From Paractinoplanes durhamensis (GTDB lineage Bacteria; Actinomycetota; Actinomycetes; Mycobacteriales; Micromonosporaceae), in assembly GCF_016862175.1 (NCBI RefSeq), contig NZ_BOML01000022.1, positions 1 to 64,000 on the forward strand: a stretch of 64,000 nt of DNA. Reading direction: 5' to 3'. Below the pieces are notes generated by a model. That model saw nothing but the letters and a program-made list of their open reading frames with translations. It was not told the origin of the DNA and made no database searches. Shown piece by piece: positions 52,874 through 61,862 of the stretch. Both the position numbers and the translations under genes were made by a program. Positions within the stretch are counted from its first letter, which is position 1. Each line of letters opens with the position of its first letter.

Positions 52874-53310
52874 CGTCGCCCGGTGGCCAGTGCGACGAGG
52901 AACTGCCCACCGCCGGGTTCGACGGTCGCGGTGACCGGCAGCCCGGGCGCCAGCCGGGAGAACCGGTCGACCAGCCAGTCGGCCGCTTCCTGGGCGTCCT
53001 TCTTGTTGGGGCAGCGGCCCACCAGCTCCCGCCCACCCTTGCGTTCGAGCCGCTCGGCCACCGTGATCAGCGGGGCCGGCTCGATCACGTGCAGGCGGTC
53101 CGGCCAGGCGATGACCACCTTGACCGCACCCTTGCGGGTGTTGCAGGCGCGATGCGCGAGCCGCTCGGCGACCTTGGCCTTCTTGTCCGCGGTGCGGCTG
53201 TCGACGCTGGGCCCCCGAGGATCGTTGACCGACATGTCGGCGTCGACCTTCTCGTCACAGACCCAGCATCGCCAGCCATCACGTTCGGCCACGTCATCCA
53301 GAAGACTCAT
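52870..53310 (-). CDS. HNH-like protein with degenerate catalytic motif
   Basis: The 146-residue protein resembles small HNH nucleases: GWRCWVCDEKVD gives the first CxxC pair, and LAHRACNTRKG matches the final H..CN. At the position of the catalytic VDH the sequence is VDS, and the usual P..GG..N stretch is lost, so it may bind zinc or nucleic acid without cutting. The remainder (about 75-146) is an unrecognised domain. It is divergent from the galactosidase-like gene with only 16 bp between the starts. Confidence 0.6.
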   Translation of the reverse strand: MSLLDDVAERDGWRCWVCDEKVDADMSVNDPRGPSVDSRTADKKAKVAERLAHRACNTRKGAVKVVIAWPDRLHVIEPAPLITVAERLERKGGRELVGRCPNKKDAQEAADWLVDRFSRLAPGLPVTATVEPGGGQFLVALATGRR

Positions 53311-53326
53311 GCCGTAAAACTAGTCG

Positions 53327-54964
53327 ATGACGACTTTTGCCCAGCCCGACCTCGTCCGCGTCCAGCTCGAACCCACCGGATCGTGGCAGCGCCCGGCCGC
53401 CGGCGGCGCCGAGGTGACCTGCCGGCCGGAGGGCAGCGGCCTGCGGGTCGGCGTCGCCGCCACCGGCGGGGTGTCCCGGGCGCACCTGCGCTGGCGGCGG
53501 CCCCTGGCCGCGGGCTCGCTGGTGCTCGGGGACGCCTGGGAGCGCAGCTACGGCGAGCTGGCCTGGCAGTCGAGTCCGAGGGCCGAGCAGATGCACCCGT
53601 GGATGGTCCTCGTCCACGGGCCGGCCGGGAGCTGGGGCGCCGGCGTGGACGTCCGGGCGGGCGCGTTCGCCGGTTGGACGGTCGACGCCGAGGGGGTCTC
53701 GCTCTGGCTGGACGTCCGGGCCGGCGCCGACCCGGTGGTTCTCGGCGGGCGGGAACTGGAAGCGGCCACCGTCCGCTGGATCGCCGGGAACGACGGCCCG
53801 TTCGCCGCGCAGTGCGCGCTGGCCGGCGCGCTGTGCACCGATCCGCTGCCGACCGGCCCGCTGGTGGGCGCCAACAACTGGTACTACGCCTACGGGCGGG
53901 ACTTCGACGCCGACGCGGTCGTCCGGGACGCCCGCATGATCGCCGACCTGGTCGGTGACCACCCGGTCCGGCCGTTCGAGGTGGTGGACGACGGATGGAG
54001 CATCGACGGCACCGCCGACGGTCGCCAATCTTCGGGCGGCCCGTGGGACCGGGGCGCGGGCAGCTTCGCCGACATGGCGGAGGTGGCCGCCCGGATCGCC
54101 GGCGAGGGCGTGCGTCCCGGCCTCTGGTTCCGGCCGTTGCAGTCCCGGCGCGAACCGCCCGCCGGTGCGCTGCGGCCGTGGGAGGGCGGCTGGGCCCTGG
54201 ACCCGAGCCATCCGGCCACCCTGGAAACCGTCACCGCCGACGTCCGCCGGATCCGGGCCTGGGGTTTCGACCTCATCAAGCACGACTTCTCGACCTTCGA
54301 GGCGATGGGCCGCTGGGGATTCCAGATGGGACCACGGCCGGTGCCCGGCGACATCCGGTTCTTCGACCGGGCCCGCACCACCGCGGAGGTGCTCGTCGGC
54401 TTCTACCGGGCGATCCACGAGGCGGCCGGCGACGGCATCGTGCTCGGCTGCAACGTGGTCGGGCACCTGGCCGCCGGCCTGGTCCAGGCCCAGCGAACCG
54501 GCGACGACACCTCGGGCCGGGTCTGGGAGCGCACGAGGCGGATGGGCGTGAACACGCTCGCCTTCCGCCTCGCCCAGCACCGTCGTTTCTTCACCGTGGA
54601 CGCCGACTGCGTGGCGAGCACCCCGGCGACCGCATGGGCCAGGAACCGCCAGTTCCTCGACCTGGTGGCCCGCTCCGGCACCGCCCTGTTCGTATCGGTC
54701 GACCCGGCGACCCGCACCGACGCGGTCGACGCCGACCTGTCCGCCGCCCTGCGCCTCGCGCTGGACGGCGGCCGCCCGGGCGGCGTCGAACCGATCGACT
54801 GGCTGCACAACGCCACCCCGGCGGTGTGGCGTTGTGCAGCCGAGACGCTCACCTACGACTGGATCGAGGCCGAGACGGGAGCCGACCCGTACGACCGGAC
54901 CGACGCGACGTCAGGGCAGGGTCCACTTCTGGTTGGCGGCGGCGGTGCAGTCCCAGATCTGTAG
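53327..54964 (+). CDS. Clan-D glycoside hydrolase (GH36/GH27 alpha-galactosidase-like)
   Basis: The 545-residue protein has an N-terminal beta-sandwich (1-175) and a catalytic barrel: VGANNWYYAYG, VVDDGWS, GVRPGLWFRPL, nucleophile Asp320 in LIKHDF and acid/base candidate Asp394 in RTGDDTSG. There is no signal peptide, so it acts in the cytosol. The 16-bp spacer to the divergent gene leaves no room for a ribosome-binding site, so translation may be leaderless (TAAAAC at 53315-53320 could serve as -10). The last 54 nt overlap the convergent GH30 gene. Confidence 0.8.
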   Translation: MTTFAQPDLVRVQLEPTGSWQRPAAGGAEVTCRPEGSGLRVGVAATGGVSRAHLRWRRPLAAGSLVLGDAWERSYGELAWQSSPRAEQMHPWMVLVHGPAGSWGAGVDVRAGAFAGWTVDAEGVSLWLDVRAGADPVVLGGRELEAATVRWIAGNDGPFAAQCALAGALCTDPLPTGPLVGANNWYYAYGRDFDADAVVRDARMIADLVGDHPVRPFEVVDDGWSIDGTADGRQSSGGPWDRGAGSFADMAEVAARIAGEGVRPGLWFRPLQSRREPPAGALRPWEGGWALDPSHPATLETVTADVRRIRAWGFDLIKHDFSTFEAMGRWGFQMGPRPVPGDIRFFDRARTTAEVLVGFYRAIHEAAGDGIVLGCNVVGHLAAGLVQAQRTGDDTSGRVWERTRRMGVNTLAFRLAQHRRFFTVDADCVASTPATAWARNRQFLDLVARSGTALFVSVDPATRTDAVDADLSAALRLALDGGRPGGVEPIDWLHNATPAVWRCAAETLTYDWIEAETGADPYDRTDATSGQGPLLVGGGGAVPDL

Positions 54965-56764
54965 GCGGGTGCCGTCGGCCGAGCTCGGGCCGGTGGCGTC
55001 CAGGCATTTGCCCAGCGAGCGCAGGGTGCCGTCGGAGTTGGCGGTCCACTGCTGGGCGGTGGTGCCGTTGCAGTCGTACAGCTGGATCTTCGTGCCGTTG
55101 GCCGAGCTCGCCGACGTCACGTCCAGGCACTTGCCCAGCGAGCGGACCGTGCCGTCGGTGCCGACCGTCCACGACTGGGCCGCCGTGCCGTTGCAGGTGT
55201 AGAGCTGGACGGCCGTACCGTTCGCCGAACTTGCCCCGGCCACGTCGACGCATTTACCGCCGTACCCAAGAATCTGGCCGGTGCGAGACGGCCCGGAACC
55301 GGCGTCGCCCGCCCCCGCCCAGACGTAGGTCCCGGTGGTTTTCGCCGGCAAGGTCGCGGTGAACTGGCGGGTGCCGGCGCGCAGGGTGAAGGTCTGGCTC
55401 GCCGACGTCTGGTTGACCGCGATCGTGACCAGCGAGTTGTCGGGGTTGACGAAGGCCACGTTCGTTACCGTGCCGGTCGTGCCGTAACCGCTGCTCACCC
55501 GCTTGGCGCCGGCCTTCACGAACTTCGAGAACTGGGCCACCATGTTGAAGTCGGGCGTCTTCCAGAACGTGTCGGGGGTCGACGCGCTCTGCACCAGCAT
55601 GGTCGGGTCGGGCGAACCGGACCAGCGCTCCGGCGAGCGGTTCTGGTCCAGCATCGACACCCAGCCCTCGTAAAGCGTGGCCTGGTTGCGGAAATACTGC
55701 ACGATCCGGTCGGCGCCCGCGGTTCCCCACACCGAGCGCTCGGTCATCAGAACATCCTTCTCCGGGTACGCCGCCTTCACCGTCGCCATCGCCGACGGCT
55801 CTCCGGCGTAATCGTGGAACGCGATGCCGTCGACCGACGCGCGTGCATCGGCGGTGAGCACGCCCGCCGCGTACGTCGCGCCTTCGGAGAAGTTGTGGTC
55901 GTACGCCCAGATCTTGGTGGTCGGCAGTTCGGTTCGCACCGCCTTGGCCAGCTGACGTTCCTGGTCGGCGGTGACCAGCATGCCCGGGTAGTCGGCCGGC
56001 GAGAACAGCGGCTCGTTCTGCAGGGTAAGAGCAAAAATCGGAATTCCCTGCGCCGCGTACGCCCGGACCGCCTTGCCGTAATACGAGGCCAGCGTGGGGA
56101 TGTACTGGCTGAGCAGGCTCCCGCCGATGATGGTGTTGCTGCTCTTCATCCACGGCGGTGCACTCCACGCGCTCGCGAAGATCTTCAGGTCCGGGTTGAT
56201 CGCCAGGGCCTGCTGCAACGTCGAGATGATGTGATAGTCGATGTCCCGCTGGATGCTGAACCGCGACAGCGTCGGATCGGCCGCCCCGTCGTCGTAGGTG
56301 TAGAAGTCGTGCGATGTGAAGTCGCTGGTGCCCAGGGTGATCCGGGCGACGTTGAAGCCGGCGCCGTTGACCGGGTCGACCAGCGCCCGCAGTGCGGCGT
56401 CGCGCCCGGCCGCGCTCATCCGGGACAGGTTGTAGATGGTGGACTCCTCGAGCGAGGAGCCGACGCCGAGCACCGTCTGGTACTGCGTGGACGTGTCGAC
56501 GGTGATCGCCGGCGGGCCGGCCGCGGCCGCGGTGGCCAGGTCGGCCTGCCTGCTGAGCTGGTAGGGCGTGCCGGCCAGCCCGGTGGCCGGGGTGGTGTAC
56601 CAGTTGCCGTTCTTGGGTTCGTAGCCGGCGGTGCGCGACTCGGAGCTGAGGTAGACCTGAACGGTGGTGGCGGCGGCCGCGTGGGCCGGGCCGGCGGGGA
56701 TGCTCAGGCCGGCGGTGGTGAGGACGGCGGCCAGCGCGGCCGCGGTTCGAGTACGGGAGGACAT
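54911..56764 (-). CDS. Secreted GH30 glycoside hydrolase with ricin-type lectin domain
   Basis: The 617-residue protein has a signal peptide (1-30, ending AHA), a GH30 barrel (about 88-410) with acid/base Glu251 in LTLQNEPLF and nucleophile Glu342 in LMTERSVWG, a beta domain (410-482), and a C-terminal ricin-B-lectin (about 494-617) with three QxW-type repeats (QSWTV, QQWTA, QKWTL). Likely substrates are beta-1,6-glucan or glucosylceramide-like glycosides, possibly fungal. It is divergent from the carboxylesterase. Confidence 0.9.
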   Translation of the reverse strand: MSSRTRTAAALAAVLTTAGLSIPAGPAHAAAATTVQVYLSSESRTAGYEPKNGNWYTTPATGLAGTPYQLSRQADLATAAAAGPPAITVDTSTQYQTVLGVGSSLEESTIYNLSRMSAAGRDAALRALVDPVNGAGFNVARITLGTSDFTSHDFYTYDDGAADPTLSRFSIQRDIDYHIISTLQQALAINPDLKIFASAWSAPPWMKSSNTIIGGSLLSQYIPTLASYYGKAVRAYAAQGIPIFALTLQNEPLFSPADYPGMLVTADQERQLAKAVRTELPTTKIWAYDHNFSEGATYAAGVLTADARASVDGIAFHDYAGEPSAMATVKAAYPEKDVLMTERSVWGTAGADRIVQYFRNQATLYEGWVSMLDQNRSPERWSGSPDPTMLVQSASTPDTFWKTPDFNMVAQFSKFVKAGAKRVSSGYGTTGTVTNVAFVNPDNSLVTIAVNQTSASQTFTLRAGTRQFTATLPAKTTGTYVWAGAGDAGSGPSRTGQILGYGGKCVDVAGASSANGTAVQLYTCNGTAAQSWTVGTDGTVRSLGKCLDVTSASSANGTKIQLYDCNGTTAQQWTANSDGTLRSLGKCLDATGPSSADGTRLQIWDCTAAANQKWTLP

Positions 56765-56905
56765 CGGCGGTGGGCCCCTCGACGTATTTTCAGGACTTGA
56801 AGTAACTGTCGGGAAATCTTTGCGTCTCGATAGAGGCCAGTCAATGACTGGCTGTTCCGGAAAATGGCGTGCTTGGTCGCCGCTCAGCGGGAAAGCTGAG
56901 CGACC
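56765..56905. promoter_or_regulatory. Divergent region with a palindrome and a ribosome-site hairpin
   Basis: A perfect 17-bp palindrome (GCCAGTCA-A-TGACTGGC) lies at 56836-56852, a plausible operator for either gene. A second inverted repeat, CGCTCAGC (56881-56888) and GCTGAGCG (56895-56902), encloses GGGAAA in its six-base loop, three bases before the esterase ATG. In mRNA it would present the ribosome-binding site in a hairpin loop. No -10/-35 pair was assigned. Confidence 0.55.
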
Positions 56906-58330
56906 ATGACGATGTCTGAGGTCCGCACGGCGGCCGGGGCGGTTCGCGGCCTGGTCGAGGACGGTGTGGCGGTGTTCCGGGGGATCCCGTTCGCCGAGGC
57001 TCCCCGGTTTGCCGCACCCGGGCCGGTGACGCCGTGGGACGGGGTGCGGGCGGCTTCGTCGTTCGGCCCGCCACCCCCGCAGACCGGCGTTGCGGTGACC
57101 GGCGACGACTGGCTGACGGTCAATGTCTGGTCGCCCGATCCGGGCGCGCGGCTGCCGGTCATGGTGTGGGTCTACGGCGGCGGCTACACGATCGGCATGT
57201 CCGGCAGCCCCGAGTACGACGGCGGCCGGCTCGCCCGGGACGGCTCGGTCGTCGTGGTCACGTTCAACTACCGGGTCGGGGCCGAAGGCTTCGCGTTGAT
57301 CGAGGGGGCGCCCGCCAACCGGGGCCTGCTCGACCAGGTTGCCGCGCTGGCGTGGGTGCGCGACAACATCGCGGCCTTCGGCGGAGATCCCGGCCAGGTC
57401 ACCGTCTTCGGGGTGTCGGCCGGTGGCGGGTCGATCGCCGCCCTGCTGGCGATGCCGCGGGCGGCCGGGCTGTTCCGGAGGGCCATCGTGCAGAGCATGC
57501 CCGGCACGTTCTTCTCCCCGGAGCTGGCTTCTGACATGGCCACCGTCATCGCCGGCGAGCTGGGACTGCGGCCCACCGCGACCGAGTTGGCCACCGCGGA
57601 CCCGGAGCTGTTGGTCGCCGCGGCCGACACGGTGATGGCCGCGATGCCGTCACGCTGGGGCCGGGCGGCGCTGCGCTCGATCCTGTTCTCCCCGGTCGTC
57701 GACGGCGACGTCCTGCCGGCCACACCGTGGCAGGCGCTGGCCGGCGGCGTGGCCCGCGACATCGACCTGATCGCCGGCCACACCCGCGACGAGCAGCGCT
57801 TGTTCACCGTGATGGCCGGCGGCCCCGGCGACCCGGACGAGGCGCTGCGCGACTTCGCCCCCGGCCCCGACGGCGAACGCCACTACCGGGAGGCGTTCCC
57901 GGACGGCGACCTGTACGAGCTTGTCCATTCCGACTGGCTGTTCCGGATGCCGTCGCTGCACCTGGCCGAGGCCCAGGTCGCGGGCGGCGGCCGGGCCCAC
58001 GTCTACGAGCTGACCTGGCCGGCCCCGGGCATGGGCGGCGTCTTCGGCGCCTGCCACGGCCTCGACGTCCCGCTGGTCTTCGGCAACCTGGACCGCGGCG
58101 GCCCCGCCGTGCTCATCGGCCCGGACCCGTCCCCGGAGGCGGAGGCACTGTCCGCCGAGATGCGCACGGCATGGACCACGTTCGCGACCCACGGCGACCC
58201 CGGCTGGCCGGCCTACGAAACAGAGAAGCGGCTGACGCAGATCTTCGATGCACCGTCGGCGGTCACGGCGTACCCGGAGGAGGCTTCTCGGTTGATCTGG
58301 CGGGACGTTAATTGGTGTGACCCGCTCTGA
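56906..58330 (+). CDS. Type-B carboxylesterase/lipase
   Basis: The 474-residue protein is a carboxylesterase of the para-nitrobenzyl esterase type: FRGIPFAEAPRF near the start, MVWVYGGGYTIG oxyanion segment, nucleophile Ser171 in GVSAGGGS, HTRDEQRLF (Glu) and ACHGLDVPLVFGN (His) completing the triad. No signal peptide is visible. The ATG at 56906 sits three bases behind a hairpin; an ATG two codons later is also possible. Substrate unknown. Confidence 0.9.
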   Translation: MTMSEVRTAAGAVRGLVEDGVAVFRGIPFAEAPRFAAPGPVTPWDGVRAASSFGPPPPQTGVAVTGDDWLTVNVWSPDPGARLPVMVWVYGGGYTIGMSGSPEYDGGRLARDGSVVVVTFNYRVGAEGFALIEGAPANRGLLDQVAALAWVRDNIAAFGGDPGQVTVFGVSAGGGSIAALLAMPRAAGLFRRAIVQSMPGTFFSPELASDMATVIAGELGLRPTATELATADPELLVAAADTVMAAMPSRWGRAALRSILFSPVVDGDVLPATPWQALAGGVARDIDLIAGHTRDEQRLFTVMAGGPGDPDEALRDFAPGPDGERHYREAFPDGDLYELVHSDWLFRMPSLHLAEAQVAGGGRAHVYELTWPAPGMGGVFGACHGLDVPLVFGNLDRGGPAVLIGPDPSPEAEALSAEMRTAWTTFATHGDPGWPAYETEKRLTQIFDAPSAVTAYPEEASRLIWRDVNWCDPL

Positions 58331-58418
58331 TCGGGTCGGTAGGCTCCCTGGCAGAGGCCTAGCCCGGGCATACTTCGACAACTTCTTTGGGTGAAATCGC
58401 CCGGGCACTTTCCTCATC

Positions 58419-58451
58419 ATCGGCGCCGCGCTGCGGCGCCGATCCTTTTTT
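58419..58451 (+). terminator. Rho-independent terminator-like hairpin
   Basis: A perfect 11-bp stem (ATCGGCGCCGC / GCGGCGCCGAT, 3-nt loop) is followed by CC and six T residues. It lies 88 nt after the esterase stop and only 16 nt before the next start. It may end esterase transcription or act as an attenuator for the following gene. Two copies of GCCCGGGC (58362-58369, 58399-58406) lie just upstream. Confidence 0.75.
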
Positions 58452-58467
58452 CGAGTGGGGGTGCTAC

Positions 58468-60639
58468 GTGGACGCGCTGGAGCGCATCGGATTTGATCGG
58501 CTGGGACTTGTCGTGACGCCCGCGGGCATCGCCACTCAGGCCGTCGCCGCGCCGCTGCTGGCCGAGTTCGCGCATGTCGGCGTGCGGTTCGTCAATCCGG
58601 AGGAGATCACCGACGGGCTGGCCGGCGGGCATCGGGAGCTGATCGCGCACGTACGCGTCAAGCGTGGGGAGACCGGCACCTATGCGCCTCTTTTCCGCGG
58701 GTTTCCGGAGACGCTGCCGGAGTTCGACAATGCGCTCTTCCGGTTCGTCGTCGCCCGGGTGCGGATGCTCGGCCGCGAGGACACGCCGGAAAGCTGGCAC
58801 GACGCGCTCGACTTTCAGCGGTTCAGCTGGTGGCCGGCCTCGTCGATCCCGCAGGACGCCGAGCGGGCCGACGCCGACCGGCGGGCGCAGGCGCTGCTGC
58901 CGGGCGACAGCCGGGTCGAGTGGATCACCGTGCGGATCGTCGGCCGCGAGGAGCTCGAAGCGCGGCTGGCCGACTGGATGCGGGACTGCTTCGGCAGCGC
59001 CGCGTCGCTGCGCGAGGACGTGCAGAGCGACCTCGGCGTGCTGGTCGGGCGGCTCGGCGTGGACGGCATCGCGATCGGTGACGTGCGCTTCCGGGAGAAC
59101 CGGACCCTGCTGTTCGAGCTGATCTGGGCGCTCGACCGCACCCGCCTGCCGTTCACCGGTGCCGGCCCGGACGACCTGCTGCGGCTGTTCGCCAAGCTGA
59201 CCGGCGGCGACCTCAGCCTTGCCGAGCCGGTCGGCTATCCGCGGCTGTCCCGCGCCGACCGCCGCATCGTCGTCAACACCCTGGAGGTCAGTGACCGGCT
59301 CGGGGACGTGTTCCGCCGGCGCGGGCTGTGGCTGGCCATCGACCGTGGGCTGCACGTCGGGGAGTTCCGGGCGCCGCTGGTGCAGAAGACGTTCGCGCGG
59401 CTGCGCAACAGCCGGCACGACCGGGCGTCGTTCCCGAGCCGCTTCGAGCGGCTGCTCGCCGACGGCAAGACCGCCGGCGCCGCCCGGATCGCGGCCGCGG
59501 AGGCGCCGGGCGTGCTCGGCCGAAGCCTGCGCCGGCTCGGGTCGCTCGCTGCTACCGGGCCCAAGGACCGGGCCGCGCTGGTCGGCGCGCTCACCGGCGC
59601 GGCCGAGCGCATTCCGTTGCGGGTGCTGCTCGCCGCCCGCGCACAGGTCGCCGACAACGGCCGTACGTATCCTCGGGTGGTCTTCGGCAAGGACGGCTCC
59701 TCGCTGCCGATCGTGCGCGAACCGGGTCACCTGGCCGTGCCGGCCGAGTTCCGGGCCGAGCTGCTCGGCGCGATCGACGCCGCGGTGGACGCCGCGATCG
59801 AGGCCAAGGGCGACTGGCACGGCGAGACCGTGCACATCGAGCCGGGCCTCGACCGCCTGCTGCTGCCCGACCAGCTCCGGGCCACCGCGCAGGGCCTGGT
59901 GCAGGTGGAGCGGGGCAGCCGGCTGCCGCTGGGCGAGGCGGACGTGGTGCGCCTGTTCGTGCACTGGCGCGAGGACGGCGAGACCAGCGACCTTGACCTG
60001 TCGTGCATGGTGTTGGACGCGTCGTTCGCCTTCGTCGACCAGGTGTCCTGGACCAACCTGGGCAACGGCGTGCTGACCCACTCGGGCGACCTGACGTCCG
60101 CGCCGGACGGCGCCGAGGAGTTCCTCGACATCGACCTGACGAAGGCCGCGAAGCTCGGCCACAAGCGCGGCTGGCGCTACCTGGTCCCGGTGATCTTCCG
60201 CTACGCCGGGCCCACTTTCGACGCGCTGGCCGAGGCGTGCACGGGCTGGATGCTGCGGACCGACGCGACCAGCGCAACCCGGGTCTTCGACCCGGCCACG
60301 GTGGCGAACGCGTTCGCCCTGACCGGCGGCAAGCGTTACGCCGTGCCGATGCTGCTCGACCTGGAGACACACGAGATCCTGTACGTCGACGTCTACCTGC
60401 AGAGCGAGCCGCGAGCGCGGGTCGAGAAGGACGGCCACGACATCGCGACGCTGGTGTCGGCGGTGGCGGGCCGCCACCACACCAAGGTGAGCGTGGCCGC
60501 GCTGGCCCTGCGGCACGCCCGGGTCCGGGGCGCGGAGCTGGTCGACGACCCGGCAAAGGCAACGATCACCTTCGGAACGGCTTCGGAGTGTACGTACGAC
60601 GCGCTGCAACCGGAGAAGTTGCTCGCCGACCTGCTCTAG
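58468..60639 (+). CDS. MXAN_6230/SCO0854-type protein with TerD-like C-terminal domain
   Basis: The 723-residue protein begins DALERIGFDRLGLVVTPAGIATQAVAAPLL and carries long unique middle domains (about 60-470). The C-terminal part from LDLSCMVLDASFAFVDQVSW through VLTHSGDLTSAPDGAEEFLDIDL resembles a TerD-like calcium-binding domain. This matches the SCO0854/MXAN_6230 family linked to tellurite-resistance-type stress operons, whose function is unknown. The GTG at 58468 has GTGGGGG just upstream; an upstream in-frame GTG (58387) lies before the terminator hairpin and is unlikely. It stands alone. Confidence 0.75.
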   Translation: MDALERIGFDRLGLVVTPAGIATQAVAAPLLAEFAHVGVRFVNPEEITDGLAGGHRELIAHVRVKRGETGTYAPLFRGFPETLPEFDNALFRFVVARVRMLGREDTPESWHDALDFQRFSWWPASSIPQDAERADADRRAQALLPGDSRVEWITVRIVGREELEARLADWMRDCFGSAASLREDVQSDLGVLVGRLGVDGIAIGDVRFRENRTLLFELIWALDRTRLPFTGAGPDDLLRLFAKLTGGDLSLAEPVGYPRLSRADRRIVVNTLEVSDRLGDVFRRRGLWLAIDRGLHVGEFRAPLVQKTFARLRNSRHDRASFPSRFERLLADGKTAGAARIAAAEAPGVLGRSLRRLGSLAATGPKDRAALVGALTGAAERIPLRVLLAARAQVADNGRTYPRVVFGKDGSSLPIVREPGHLAVPAEFRAELLGAIDAAVDAAIEAKGDWHGETVHIEPGLDRLLLPDQLRATAQGLVQVERGSRLPLGEADVVRLFVHWREDGETSDLDLSCMVLDASFAFVDQVSWTNLGNGVLTHSGDLTSAPDGAEEFLDIDLTKAAKLGHKRGWRYLVPVIFRYAGPTFDALAEACTGWMLRTDATSATRVFDPATVANAFALTGGKRYAVPMLLDLETHEILYVDVYLQSEPRARVEKDGHDIATLVSAVAGRHHTKVSVAALALRHARVRGAELVDDPAKATITFGTASECTYDALQPEKLLADLL

Positions 60640-61064
60640 CCGAGCCGGCGCAGATGGCACTCGCGGCCGGGCGGGGCGCGGAGCGCGGGGGCTGTGGACC
60701 GGGGGCCAGAGGGCTGGTGGCTGCCGACTTCGCGGAAGTTGGGGCCTCGCGTCGGCCGCCAGAGGCCGAGATTCAGGAAATCGGGGTCTCGTCGCACGCC
60801 CGAGGCCCCGACATCAAGGAAATCGAAGTCGTGACCCGTGCTGCTCGGACCCCGCTGTCGCGGAAGTTGGGGCCTCGCGTTGGCCGTGAGGGGCCGAGAT
60901 TCAGGAAATTGGGGTCTCGTGGCGTGGGTGAGGGCCCGACATCAAGGAAATCGAAGTCGTGACCCGTGCTGCTCGGACCCCGCTATCAAGGAAATTGGGT
61001 CAACCAGCCAGACCCGGCACATCCGGTCGAGCGACATTTCGCTCGGCCGGATGGCATTTGGGCT
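60640..61064. repeat. Gene-free region with ~43-bp minisatellite in a ~128-bp higher-order repeat
   Basis: This is the only gene-free stretch over 300 bp. From about 60725 to 61000 a degenerate unit recurs seven times; its GGAA core sits at 60734, 60776, 60817, 60862, 60904, 60946 and 60990 (42, 41, 45, 42, 42 and 44 bp apart). Three units form a block repeated every 128 bp (for example, CGCGGAAGTTGGGGCCTCG at 60731 and 60859; TGACCCGTGCTGCTCGG at 60831 and 60960). Open frames through it have no start or composition of a real gene. The remaining flanks show nothing recognisable. Confidence 0.85.
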
Positions 61065-61862
61065 TCAGGGGCGGTCGTGCAGGAACCAGGCGTCGTCTTG
61101 GGTCAGGGCTATTGCCAGCTGCCACTGTTCGCATTCGAGGCTGCCGCCGACGGCCAGGAGTTGGCCGGCCAGCTGCCATGCCTGGTCGCCGGGCGCCGGG
61201 CGGCGGGTGGTCAGGAGTTGCAGCATGGTTCCCCAGGCGGCTACCAGGCCGGCGCCCCAGTGCTGGTCCCACTGCCACAGGGCCGCGGCCCACGCGGCCT
61301 GGCCGTCGGGGCGGGCTGCGCCGAAATAGTTGACCCAGGCGGGGGCCAGCCACGACGACGTCGTCGGCAGCAACACCAGCTGCACCTCCGGCCAGGTGTG
61401 CCAGCGCTTCGTGCCGATCAGGTAGGCGAATCCGGGCGCGACCCGGGCGGCCGGCGAAGGGTCGGCCAGGACGGTGTCGTAGACCCATCGTTGGAGGGCC
61501 GCGTCGGTGGTCGGGCGGGGCAGCTGCTCGACCGCGCGGTCCACCATGCCGGGGCCCAGGAACGCGGCGACGTAGCGTTCCACCTCTTGCTGGTAATCGG
61601 CCCGCCGATACACCGACCACGGATCGGTCGTTCGGGCCGACTGGTCCAGCGAAGCGAGCTCGGCGGGCTCCGGCTCGTGGTCGAGGTCGCCGGGCAGCGT
61701 GAAGACCGGATGCCGGCCGGTTCGCCGGGCGGCCTGCCAGCTTGTCACCAGGTCGGTCGGGTCGACGTCGTCCACCAGGAACGTGCCGCCGAGCCCTTCC
61801 TCCACCGCGTGGCCGTCGAGCACGGTTCCGCGTAGCGCGGCGGCGATCTGCCGCTCGGTCAT
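61065..61862 (-). CDS. DUF4253-like protein
   Basis: The 265-residue protein's C-terminal 110 residues (WVNYFGAARPDGQAAWAAAL, WDQHWGAGLVAAWGTMLQLL, ALTQDDAWFLHDRP) match the DUF4253 pattern of a Trp/Phe-rich domain ending in WFLH. Residues 1-150 are unrecognised. It overlaps the preceding anchored-protein gene as ATGA, and its stop borders the minisatellite. Function unknown. Confidence 0.65.
   Translation of the reverse strand: MTERQIAAALRGTVLDGHAVEEGLGGTFLVDDVDPTDLVTSWQAARRTGRHPVFTLPGDLDHEPEPAELASLDQSARTTDPWSVYRRADYQQEVERYVAAFLGPGMVDRAVEQLPRPTTDAALQRWVYDTVLADPSPAARVAPGFAYLIGTKRWHTWPEVQLVLLPTTSSWLAPAWVNYFGAARPDGQAAWAAALWQWDQHWGAGLVAAWGTMLQLLTTRRPAPGDQAWQLAGQLLAVGGSLECEQWQLAIALTQDDAWFLHDRP

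Noticed and set aside
60838..61329. Open frames crossing the minisatellite
   Set aside because: No ribosome-binding site, no domain; the frame depends on the repeat and runs antisense into the DUF4253-like gene.
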